64,000 nucleotides of DNA from Isoetes taiwanensis (lineage: Eukaryota; Streptophyta; Lycopodiopsida; Isoetales; Isoetaceae), in contig JAJEKV010000003.1 of NCBI GenBank assembly GCA_021234155.1, positions 29,185,166 through 29,249,165 on the forward strand, given 5' to 3'. The position numbers were made by a program, and so were the translations under genes. Below the pieces are notes generated by a model. It was given only the letters and a program-made list of their open reading frames with translations, was not told where the DNA came from and did no database searches. Shown piece by piece: positions 1 through 9,045 of this stretch (position 1 is its first letter; each line of letters starts with the position of its first letter).

Positions 1-480
1 ACGTACATAAAATTTTTTGAATAAAATCAAACTCAGATTCTCCAATTATTTTGGCTCCAAGTCATTTTCTCTAAAATTTTGTCTCTCTGCAAATTTTGTC
101 TCTCTAAAATTTTGTATCTGCAAATTTTGTCTCAACAAAGTCTCGGGAACACTATAAATCAACCACATGAGAAATCTCTGATGCATCACAGTAACCATAG
201 GAAAGTTTCCTATACGACCTAAAACAATTTCCCAACCTTACAAGTCATTTTTTAGCCTTGATAACTTTGCCTTTAAAATCATTTTTAAGTTAGCCTATAT
301 AAAATTTCTAAATTCTATTTTTTTCAATGCAATAAATGGAATAAAATGTCAGTGGAGAATTTATTGCATGAAATGCAATATTCTCCATATATACCATATA
401 CATGTCATGTCCGGCGGGAGAAGGCCGTCGCCCGGCGTGTTAATTCAAGCAATCAATTATTCACGCTAACTTTTTTCTAA
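1..480. other. AT-rich gene-free stretch
   Basis: No open frame or recognisable repeat is seen here apart from three short repeats of an AAATTTTGTCTCT-like word at about 70-135 and a GC-rich GGCGGGAGAAGGCCGTCGCC block near 412. It precedes a promoter-like segment. Confidence 0.4.
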
Positions 481-482
481 TT

Positions 483-818
483 ATGCCTATATAAATCCAT
501 TTTACGCTCTCAAAGTTCCTACATTTTCTTCCTTCCTTCATACGATTTGCGGTTAAACCTGCTGTGTTTTGGATCCGCCCTCCTGAAATCTTGGTGAGCA
601 GATTTATATTCAAAGAATGTTAGATGTTTGGTTTCGGCAATTCCTAACTTATTAAAGACTCAGCCTTTTAGTTCTCGCGAAAGATCGTAGCGAGAGGACT
701 AAGGTCTGCGAATCGAAAAAGCTCCGAATTAAAACCACAAGCATAGTCCTCCGTTCATCGAATCCTTCCGACCTCGGAACTCAAGGTTAGTTTTCATTTA
801 GTTTTAAGTTGCATCTCA
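483..818 (+). promoter_or_regulatory. Promoter-like segment with TATA box and 5' leader
   Basis: A TATATAAAT box lies at 488-496, followed by a pyrimidine-rich stretch (CTTCCTTCCTTC) where a plant transcription start would be expected. Possible 5' splice sites (GGTGAGC near 592, AGGTTAG near 785) follow. The arrangement resembles a plant promoter with an intron-containing leader ahead of the ATG at 819. No conserved gene confirms it, so this is inference from spacing and composition. Confidence 0.3.
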
Positions 819-998
819 ATGGCGGGTTTAATCCAAGAAGACAAGCTTTTGCATTTGCTTTCGGCGGAGGAAGCGATGATGTTTATGAAAACCAGAATAG
901 TTTTTATAAACTTCATCACGCTTTTTTATTCGAGTAAATTCTTGAGTTTCTCTTCTGAATTAATCATGCTATTGCATGCAAGTTTCTATTATGAATAA
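819..998 (+). CDS. Small unrecognised ORF (59 aa), possibly a first exon
   Basis: This reading frame opens with MAGLIQEDKLLHLLSAEEAM and then becomes hydrophobic. It ends at a TAA after 59 codons. It sits about 320 bp downstream of a TATA-like box and before a region of CACGCC palindromes resembling those in the introns of the split gene at 2.9-7.5 kb. I recognise no domain. The first 25 residues look more protein-like than the rest, so the real exon may end early at an unseen splice site. It could equally be chance. Confidence 0.2.
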   Translation: MAGLIQEDKLLHLLSAEEAMMFMKTRIVFINFITLFYSSKFLSFSSELIMLLHASFYYE

Positions 999-1089
999 GT
1001 GTAGTAGAAAGCATTAGAAAAATCGAAAGATAATATTTGAAACACGCTAAAAGCGTGTTTTATGGTAACCTTAGCCTTCAACATGAATA

Positions 1090-1219
1090 CTGCGGCTCGG
1101 TGCATTCGGTGAGGGAGGAGAAAAAAAAAAACACATGCAGGATAGATAAGTAAATAGATAACTATTTACTTATCTATCTGTCTTTTTTCTCCCTCCTCGG
1201 CCAATGCACGCCGCGGCGT
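1090..1219. repeat. Foldback (inverted repeat, about 130 nt)
   Basis: Left-arm words GCGGC, TGCATTCGG, GAGGGAGGAGAAAAAA and GATAGATAAGTAAATAG are mirrored on the right by CTATTTACTTATCTATC, TTTTTTCTCCCTCCTC, CCAATGCA and GCCGC. The arms are about 55 nt with small bulges. It would fold into a long hairpin, so a MITE relic or a small-RNA precursor are both possible. Confidence 0.75.
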
Positions 1220-1559
1220 ATAGTTTTTCCTATATAGCGGTTTTACACGGCGTGCAAACAATTGTATCCCTACTTTCAACTTTTACGCTAAACACGGCGG
1301 GCGTGTCTCTTAGTTTCTAAGTTTATAAATAAATAAATATAACACGCCAGGTGAATCGCGATACTCGCTCACTTCCTATTGATAGATGTCGGGTTACATT
1401 AATCACCCGGTTGGTGACTTAAGATGGATTGGAATTACATTTGGGCCAGCAATCACATAGCCCGACTCCGGTTTGGCTCCAATCTCGGTCCGGTTGAACC
1501 GCTAGAGCACCGGTCCGCCGGAGCACCCGCCTTGCAACCCCGGAGTACTTGAATCAAGC

Positions 1560-2097
1560 AATGATGATGGCGGCAGAGCGAGGGCAATGATAGATCTGGG
1601 CTCGGGGCCCTTTGCAATCGCATCGAGGTGGCCCTCTTATCTAATCACTTCGACAATGCAAGACATGCATTGATCGAGAGTGAATCTCGCATCCGTCGGC
1701 TCGAGATTCAAAATGAGGAGTCTGCGTTTCTTAGTGGTTAGCCTCTATGCCCGGATGCCCCAACACGAACCACTACCACAAAGCGGTATCACGATGCAAT
1801 GGAGATGGCTCAACCAATGGAACCACTGCCGCGCAGCGCTTATACGATGCATTGGAGGTTCAACAGAGCAAAGCGGAGGCGGGCAGGAGCGGGGAGGTGG
1901 AGGTGGAGCGGGGGGTGGTGGAGCTAGAGCCCGGTGTTTTTGCTTTGGGGTTTTACGGAAAAATTCACTATGCCCCCTGCAATGGAAATGGGAGTATCGA
2001 TAGCCCGGCTACTCGATGGGCGGGCTTGAAACAATGGTCCGGGATTTTGTCCGTTTATCCGGTTTATCCGGTTTATCCAGATTATATACAATTGTAA
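1560..2097 (+). pseudogene. Unrecognised degraded coding-like stretch
   Basis: Overlapping frames give protein-like pieces, for example one with ESRIRRLEIQNEESAFLS around 1675-1730 and a Gly/Glu-rich piece up to 2097. No single frame stays open and I recognise no family. The 3' part runs into a short tandem repeat (CCGGTTTAT). It may be a further decayed part of the neighbouring split gene, because both share CACGCC palindromes in their surroundings. The call rests only on composition. Confidence 0.2.
2051..2078. repeat. 9-bp tandem repeat (GTTTATCCG)n
   Basis: Three copies of a GTTTATCCG unit and part of a fourth lie in a row. In the plus frame this reads as a VYP repeat at the end of a poor-quality ORF. 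Confidence 0.8.
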
Positions 2098-2860
2098 TCT
2101 TTTTCCAATGAATACAACAAATTTTGTCTACTTCTATATTTCTACAATGTAATACATGTTACATACCCTTTTAAGCGGTTTCTTGGCCATGCAACAAATG
2201 TTCCAACACTTTCTCCAACCGTATCCCCACCGGGTGTCTGCGAGGGTAAAGCTTCATCCATAGCGCGGCCCGATTAATCAACAGAACTTCGGACATACTT
2301 ATCCCCGAAGGAATTCCATGACGGTTCACGGTCGGATCGATGGAGTCGATCTTGCATAATCCTACTTTCCTTTTCTCGATTTGTAGTTAACATGAAACAT
2401 TCATCTTCGACAACTGCGAAAAAATTGCTATTCGAACACCTACTATTGGAAATTAATGTTCAAGCTATTGGAATGAGATGAGTACCCGAGTGCAGAGCCA
2501 TTCTTGAGAAGCTGATTTGAGTCTCTGAAGCTGATTTGAGAAGTCAAAGGCATGGAAACTCTGGCCGGTCAGAAAAATTCGAATTAGAAGAAAGATTAGG
2601 TTAACTACGTTTAGGCGGGATAAATTTGGCAAGATACTTTTTGGGTAGATTGGTTTTTAAAAACTTAATGAAAGAAGTCGGCGGACGGGTCTTCGTCATT
2701 ATTATTTGTATGTGTCAAGAATATTTCGAAACTGCATTTTGTGTTTTCTTGAAATTCAAATTTCTCTATTTCTCGTCTGAGTGAAAAACTATTTCTTCGA
2801 AAGCAGCTCGAAGCGCCAGATCCGAAGCGACCTTCCCCTCTGTTACTAGGCGACTCGGAG

Positions 2861-3856
2861 ATGTCTTCTAAAGCGAATCGAGGTCGAGGCGACGGGGCAG
2901 AGGAAGCGGTGGAAGAGGAATCTCTAAACCCGGCTCTTCTCAAGTTTCAGAGGGGCGTTGATCGAATACCACGAATACCACGTAACCCTATTCAAGGTAT
3001 TTAATTTGCCACAGAATACACACTGTGTGGAGAGTATTATGCTTGCATGAATTTGAGATATTTCCTTGCCTTCAGTTAATATGCTTTGCATGAGTTTGAG
3101 TTATTATGCTTTGCATGAATTTTAAGTATTAACATCAGTTAATGCTCTGATTGTCCGTTCTGTAGAACATAATTTTGCTCTGTTTTATATATAGAATATA
3201 GCGGTGTTAGACAGTTGGAGATAGCAATGTTCGATGAGGTTAAATAGTGTGAAATATGGATTCATGAAGGGTATGTAGCTTAAAATGTGGATGCAAAATA
3301 AATTAGTTTCAAATTCACGCATAGCATGGTCAATAATAGGAGCTACCAACACGCCAAGCGTGATTTGTACTAATTTAGGTTTAAATGCACGCCAAGCGTG
3401 ATCTCTTGTCCTGAAAAGTACTCTAAAAATTGCTCATCTTCATTTGCAGTGCTCAAGAGGAAGAAAACCCCTAATAATTCGGGTTCTAATCCTGCCAAGA
3501 AAGCAAGGGCGCATCGACCCGGATGCGAAGTACCATATGATCTCACCTTAGATGATGAAGGGCCGATTCTTATAGCAACCACCCGACCACGCCCGCCTCA
3601 AGAGGAAATGGACGAGGGTGCCGAGTGGTACGTTGACCTTGCCAAGACAAATGGCAAGCTCGACTTAACTCTCTTCTCGAGGAAAAAGGAAGCAGACAAG
3701 AAAGATCTGCTCAGACTTACTCACTGTAGAGCTACTGCATACAAGGATACGTTCATGAAGACAGATGTGAACGGTGAGACATGTTTTAAGTATGGTTGGC
3801 CAACCAATGTAGCGCTTCGCCAATATCTATTTGCCAAGGGGTTACGGTATGCGTAG
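2861..3856 (+). CDS. Two 5' exons of an unrecognised split gene (acidic N-terminus)
   Basis: Exon 1 (2861-2996) starts MSSKANRGRGDGAEEAVEEE and ends at AAG|GTATTT. A 453-nt intron ends at TTTGCAG|TG (3449/3450), and the joined frame continues in phase through a basic KRKKTP segment, an acidic TLDDEGP segment and a region with KYGWPTN near the end. About 180 codons are open in all. I do not recognise the family. The intron carries CACGCCAAGCGTGA palindromes like those in later introns. Downstream the same gene appears to continue as broken pieces to about 7.5 kb. The matching phase across the intron supports real coding ancestry. The 3' limit is uncertain because a GTTACG or GTATGC donor near 3840 could end the exon. 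Confidence 0.5.
3349..3402. repeat. Paired CACGCCAAGCGTGA palindromes
   Basis: Two copies of ACGCCAAGCGTGAT, about 40 bp apart, lie in the intron between the first two exons. Each is itself palindromic (CACGC..GCGTG). Similar words recur at 4531-4745 and 6850-6990. Confidence 0.7.
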
Positions 3857-3869
3857 AGGCATGTTCACT

Positions 3870-4473
3870 AAACCGACACCAAGTCACTATTTGCGGCAAG
3901 CTAGGAATTAGGCTGACTTTGAAAGCTTCTAAGAGGGTCCTAGATCTAGGGAAGGATGTTCAACCCGCAGTTGTCGAAGGCATGGAGGCTTGCTTTTGAG
4001 AATGAACAGGGGACAGTGTGGCGCTAGCTAGAGGCCATGAACAAGTCAATAAATACTCGACCATTATCCATTGGGTCTTAAGGAAACTTTTGCGATCCAT
4101 GTGAAGTCCCTCATCCGTTCACCAAGCTCCATTTATGTTAGCGTAAGATATGATCCAAAGACATGCCATGGAGATTGTTCGAGCATGATTAGTAATCCGT
4201 GTCAAATGCCTATGCCAGCCGGATGTGCTACCTTGGGATATGATCTCGAACAAGCTGCTTTGTGTGGGATCTAACGTCAAGGAGCTATTATCAAGTGATG
4301 ATATTAAATATGTCATCATCGACGGCAAAGATTCCGTTGAGGCACAAAAGGCCATCATCGGTGGCGAGAACAAACAGGGCAAAAAGTGTTCTACAATCAC
4401 TATGCGTATAGGAGGTGTCGATCTTGGATGCCAATACTTCACCCGCAGATTTACGAGATTAGTGCAACTTTGA
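3870..4473 (+). pseudogene. Broken middle part of the split gene, unrecognised
   Basis: Three open pieces in different frames follow the second exon. The clearest (about 4225-4473) reads through LLCVGSNVKELLSSDDIKYV and GGVDLGCQYFTRRFTRLVQL, which is well-behaved globular-type sequence. Stops and frame changes separate it from the preceding exon, so this copy could not make one protein without several unseen introns. No domain was recognised. It is grouped with the split gene because of strand, spacing and similar base composition. Confidence 0.3.
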
Positions 4474-4530
4474 ATGAAATGGGGAAGACATTTCTATACA
4501 AAAGGTAATCAACCTGGTTTCATAAATTGT

Positions 4531-4709
4531 ATTCACGCCCGGTGCTTTCAAATCAAACCAATTCCGCCAGTGTTTTTCAAATCAATCGAATTCACGCCAG
4601 CGTGTTTTCGTCAACCAATTGATTTGAAAACACGCGGGCGTGAATTCGATTGATTTGAAAACACGCTGGGCGTGAATTGGTTTGATTTGAAAGCACGCTG
4701 GCGTGAATT
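4531..4709. repeat. Near-perfect 179-nt hairpin built of CACGCC units
   Basis: The left arm (about 4531-4618) and right arm (about 4621-4709) are reverse complements with few mismatches. Each arm holds three tandem units, each joining a CACGCC(N)GCGTG palindrome to a TTTCAAATCAA spacer. A further CACGCCAGCGTGA follows at 4733-4745. It lies between coding pieces of the split gene, so it is probably intronic. A small-RNA precursor or a foldback transposon relic are the simplest readings. Confidence 0.85.
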
Positions 4710-4949
4710 CCATTAGTAACTTTATTCATTTCACGCCAGCGTGAGTTTTTTTTTGATCAATTCTATTCAAATCGCCGCCCGGTTTTCTATTCTATGATAT
4801 TGATTCAATGTCCGTACTATTGCAGTCCATACGTTGAACAAATTGCGCCACGCCCCAACGATGGGTGGAATATGGCTGCCCATTGCCCACCGCATGTATG
4901 GGTCAAAGTTTGAGGCATTCAAGCTGCTTTGGAGCGGACTCGTCGCATA

Positions 4950-6170
4950 ATTATACAGGAGAAAGAAGAAGACCGCAAGAAAATCAAAGAAAAAGGTGGT
5001 GATGACATTGCGGATCCTTTTCGAAAGCTTCGTCCCAGCAGGTCGGGACCAACAGACTTCTTCGTATAAGATTGTGTTTTGTAAGGAGGCGGTATGGCTC
5101 AAGTGGAATGAATTCAGGGCGCTTATGCACAAGGGAAGTCGCCGGATACTATGGGTAGGGTGCCTCCCGTTGATGTAAGCATCTTTGACTTGAATGTGAC
5201 AGAGATGAGAAAGACTTCGGGGGCTAGACGCGGCCGAGACCATTTGGGTTTTAGACCCGGTGCTTAAAGAAGGAAGTCTTATACAAGAAGGGTGCTTTCA
5301 CCAAGGATAGGATGTCCTTCGTTGAGTGCTGCAGCCATGTAAAGGATGTATCGTGACAATGAAGTCACCGTTGAGCCGAGTTACAAAGGCTATCGGGGAT
5401 GTGGCATTATCCGAAATTGGATTCTTTGGACAAATACAAGGTCAAGAATGATGACATCAAGAAGTTTGTATTCGGTCAAAGGACTTCCTAAAGAATTGGA
5501 AGGCTAAAAATACAAAACATAAGGAGACTCTACCCCTAAGGTAATTGGCTGAGTTGAGAAGAAAAGTGGCCCTTGTGAAGAAGATTATTTGGAGAAGACG
5601 ACATCGGCCCAAAGATTCTCCATTGGGTACAAAGGTCTCTTGCCGATTCAACTTCGGCCTTAAAAATATATCACTCTTTGTGTTGGACAGGGGGGGTGGG
5701 AGAGGAGATATGGGCATGAACCGAAGGACTACAAGAGCTTCTTTTACCAGGTATAGGATTGACAACCGAGAGGTCCTTCACTATTGTCATCGTTTGTCCT
5801 TCGTGAGTCACATCTCTGCATGCACTATCTGCTGCTCATGATCCGGAGTGCCTCAAAGTTATTAGGGAGGGATGCCTAATATATGATGTTAAGGATAATG
5901 AGCCGCAAACGCGACGGAAGATGGCACATGTGATCTTTATTATGATATCCATCTTTGTCGACGAGGAATATGATATTGCTAAGGCCAAGGGTGACAATAG
6001 CGAAAGTGCATGGGAATGTTTTCTTCTAGATGATCCGGACTTAAGAACTATATTCTTTCATACGGATCAGGATCACCGTAATCAGATGAGTCGAAGAGGG
6101 ATGAGGATCGGGACCCCTCCTAAGTGGGGAAATCAAGCACGAGCTACAAACTAAGGAGAAGGGCCCCTTA
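4950..6170 (+). pseudogene. Heavily broken coding-like stretch, unrecognised
   Basis: Short open pieces in all three plus frames (4996-5178, 5545-5841, 5921-6154) have protein-like composition but no continuous frame. The best pieces contain PPVDVSIFDLNVTEMRK near 5165-5215 and SAWECFLLDDPDLRTIFFHT near 6004-6065. I recognise no family. It continues the coding trend from 2.9 kb into the better-preserved block at 6174. Single-base frame changes are frequent, which fits either an old pseudogene or indel errors in the assembly. Confidence 0.25.
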
Positions 6171-6173
6171 AAT

Positions 6174-6428
6174 AAAAATGGATTTCCCGTGCCTATGGCT
6201 GCTTACCTCGTCGAGGCATTTGCTCCAATTGATACAACCCGCTTGGAGCTTCATGTTGGAGGTTATATTGCCCGAGAGGCTCTTATGGGTGCAAGAAGAT
6301 GTCACTGCTTTGTGAGTGATGAGCAGGCCAAAGACTTTCTTGAACCATTCCTCATGCATGTGCTTGCCAAGTCTCCTAAAGGCCCTTATGGCAACCTCGA
6401 AATCATCGGCAATCAAAAGTCTCAGTAG
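6174..6428 (+). pseudogene. Possible methyltransferase-like fragment of the split gene
   Basis: One frame reads from about 6174 through NGFPVPMAAYLVEAFAPID, LELHVGGYIAREALMGARRC and HCFVSDEQAKDFLEPF to a stop at 6426. The LELHVGG..AREALMGARRCHCF..DEEQ pattern resembles the motif I strand-loop-helix and following acidic strand of S-adenosylmethionine-dependent methyltransferases. The catalytic (N/D)PPY-type motif was not found, so the assignment is weak. The next coding piece at 6432 is in another frame, and the FCP1-like block lies 640 bp further on. What is visible is a conserved-looking 80-residue block. The function is inference. Confidence 0.3.
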
Positions 6429-6431
6429 ACT

Positions 6432-6837
6432 TGTCCAATTCGAAAGTGGATGTTGCTTCTGGAGAGGGAACTAGTAATCTGCAGCCTGATAAGGAAAGCA
6501 GTGATGAACAATTGGCTGCTAAACTGGTTGCTCAAAGTACTGTGATGGCGGCGAACTTAGGGAATATCCTTGCCCACATTGCGGGTGATGCAAGCAACAA
6601 TAGAGTAGATTCACAGGTTAACAATGAACTAATTGACAGGAAACCGAAAATGAAGGCAACGACGGGCGGCTCTAGTGATTCACAGGTTTGCCAAATCAAT
6701 AGTAAAATAATGTCAGTTGTAAAGGACGCAGCGGAACTAATAGAAAATAACAATTCTAACAGTCAGAAGGAGACGAAGATTAAGGGTGGCGAAGGGGAGA
6801 ATGACGCCGATGACGGCAAATGGCCCGAAGATGATAG
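6432..6837 (+). pseudogene. Asn/Ser/Glu-rich linker exon of the split gene
   Basis: This open piece, roughly 135 codons, contains NSKVDVASGEGTSNLQPD, two SDSQV/RVDSQV repeats and an acidic end (GENDADDGKWPEDDR). It looks like a disordered linker. The frame runs into AG|GTATGG at about 6837, a good plant donor. The next exon with the FCP1-like motif begins after an acceptor at 7069, so the linker probably joins the two folded parts. No enzyme motif is visible. Confidence 0.35.
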
Positions 6838-7069
6838 GTATGGCCTTGCCCATCGAAATCGCGCCACGCCAGCGGATTTAATTTGTATTACCTTTGAATT
6901 AAATCGCGCCAAGCGTGCTTTGATTATTTTTCGTTGTCAAACTAAATCACGCCGCCATTTGGTTATGACTATTTCAAATCACGCTTGGCGCGTTTGTATT
7001 GTTTGTGTTATCGTATCTTGCTCGACCCGGATACATGTTTGATGTTTCACTTCCATTGGCGTTTCTAAG
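6838..7069 (+). other. Probable intron with CACGCC/GGCGCG palindromic words
   Basis: GT (6838) to AG (7069) bounds 232 nt of AT-rich sequence carrying CGCCACGCCAGCG, CGCGCCAAGCGTG, CACGCCGCC and CACGCTTGGCGCG. The last two can pair with the first ones. The same word family fills the first intron and the 4.5-kb hairpin. Confidence 0.45.
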
Positions 7070-7550
7070 AAGGTTGTGGTGTTCGACCTAAACGGAGTCC
7101 TTTGCAAGACTTTTCCCAAAAATAAAGTGGCTAGAGAACGGTTTCATCGGACACCGGTAGAATCAAACACCAAGTGGATCTATCCGCGCCGCGCACTTGA
7201 AGGAGATGCTAGACGAGGCATTCGTGTTATTTCGAAGTTGGTATTTGGTCATCCATGGAACTAAGGAACATCAAGGATACTTTGGAGGCACTTTGGGAAA
7301 TGCGTGACATTGGTTGACCCTTTGGGATCGTAACAAATGTGTGAAGTTCACTAATCCCAAGGATCCAACAGGCAAGCCTATCTTCATCAAACACTTGAGT
7401 AACATGATGGACCTAACTTGGTATCGAGAATAAGGATGATATAATCATAGTGGATGATGATGCTCTCAAATGCTTCTACAATCAAACACAAAATTCCCTC
7501 GAATCCACCATCTTACGATCCAAAAACTTTGACGTGATGATTTTCTCGTG
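7070..7550 (+). pseudogene. FCP1/NIF-like HAD phosphatase domain fragment
   Basis: After the acceptor at 7069 the frame reads KVVVFDLNGVLCKTFPKN, matching the first motif of FCP1-homology HAD phosphatases (hhhDhDGhh; here DLNG, with the second Asp replaced by Asn). Downstream in shifted frames come GHPWNXGTSR-like and HPWNsmELrNIKDTLEAL-type sequence (about 7245-7290), a FIKHLSNMMDLTWYRE piece, and DDIIIVDDDALKCFYNQT near 7436-7480, the position and look of HAD motif III/IV (DDD). The family dephosphorylates phosphoserine, for example in the RNA polymerase II tail. Asn at the second acidic position and several frame breaks argue that this copy is inactive. Confidence 0.55.
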
Positions 7551-7649
7551 AAGTTTGTGTCTATTATGCATAATTTGGCTATGGGGATGACGGTGGGTGA
7601 AGTGTTAGATTCGCACCAGGCTGGATAGAACGGCTGACATGGAACCACA

Positions 7650-8590
7650 CCTTGTTAAACACGTGGAAAAACATGGATTGATCCCTTAATGTTTTATTGG
7701 AATATATGATATTTTTGTATGGTATTTGTGCCATGTATCGATAATTTCGAGTCTGAAATTGCCTCGCAAATAATGCAATCTGTTATTATCAATCCCAATA
7801 TTATCATCTATCGAGCAAGCAATTTTGGTCTCATCTATGTTATCAACTTGCTCTTCATTTCTGCATATTTCAATTCGCATATGAAAAGTCACACGTGAAT
7901 CGCAACCTTATGTTATTTTTGAAGTCCAAAAAAAAAGATTAAAAAAAACAAAAACCCCCTAGAAGACAATAGCAGGTTGGCGTGATTTTGGAGTTGACAT
8001 AATCCCAATTTAATTGGATGATGGTTTAATCTACTTGTGGCGGTGCTGTAAGCGGCGACGCCAGAAACCTACAACCCCAAAATTACCTGTTTTAAACAAT
8101 CAAGGCAAAATCCAGGAATTTTGGCTCCCTGGTGGTTTACGAATTGCGAAATCCGACTCTGTTAGTCTCAAATCTGGAAAATACTTGAAGATCGGGGCCT
8201 TCCAACAACAGAAAAATATAGAAAATAGACAAACGAAAGTAAGAAAAAAGAGGGGGTAGACTTCGTTATTCGGGCCCCCCTCCCATCGGAAATCAATCGG
8301 AATTGTTTTTCTCCATGTTTCCGTAAGGCTTTTACCGATATCTCTAATGGTCCGAAAGTGAGTGCAGAAAAGCAAGGAGCACAAGTTGGACACAGAGGAG
8401 TTACGTTGTGGCCTTCTCCATCTCGTGCCCATTTTTAGCATACTTTCTAATTTCCCTGGCCCTAGATTTGTGAAAAAAAGATCTAATGGTGAAAATTAAT
8501 GCCACCTGATTTTTTGGTGAGGTGGAACAGCTATGTGGATAGCTTAGAATTGCAAGAAAGGATGTAGGCATGGTTAGGCTAGTGTGCTAA
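7650..8590. other. Gene-free stretch
   Basis: Nothing with coding or repeat signature was recognised. Open frames at 8014-8259 and 8100-8441 overlap on opposite strands, have biased composition and match nothing I know. Confidence 0.4.
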
Positions 8591-8935
8591 AAAAAAAAAT
8601 TATTTTATTATTATTATTATTTTTTTTTTTTGCTACGTGCTTTATACTGTTTCGTGTACGCGATTTAGAAGGTTTCGCGTACGCGAAATTCAAATTTCTA
8701 ATTCATACACGGAAGAAAAAAAATTCTTTTTTTTTTTTTTTTTTTTTTTGTCTGCTTTTTTCTTTTTTTCAGACGCTGAAAAACTTTCGTGATCGCAAAA
8801 ATAGTATAAAGCGCCGTCTGACGCCGAAATTTTTTTTTGCGCTTGGCGTTTTCACTTTTTCGCAGACGCGAAAAACTTTCAGCGTCTGGCGCTTTTAGTT
8901 CTTTTCGCGTACGCGAAAATCTTCCGACACTGGAA
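8591..8935. repeat. Low-complexity T-rich tract with CGCGTACGCG palindromes
   Basis: T tracts (8617-8630, 8726-8749 and others) alternate with palindromic words: TTCGTGTACGCGA (8651), TTTCGCGTACGCGAAA (8673), CAGACGCTGAAAAACTTT (8771), CAGACGCGAAAAACTTTC (8863) and TTTTCGCGTACGCGAAAA (8903). At least five related words occur within 280 bp. Confidence 0.75.
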
Positions 8936-9045
8936 TTATTTTTTGCCATATTTTTTACGTATTATACGGCAAATTTGTGCCATATCATACGAATAATACA
9001 TATTACATATAAAACGTACGAAGTATTGAAGTGCATATACCATGA

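Noticed and set aside
4531-4745. CRISPR array
   Set aside because: The repeats are palindromes in inverted arrangement with repeated spacers, in a eukaryotic genome.
8584-8949. Open frames rich in Phe or Lys on both strands
   Set aside because: They arise from T-tract low complexity.
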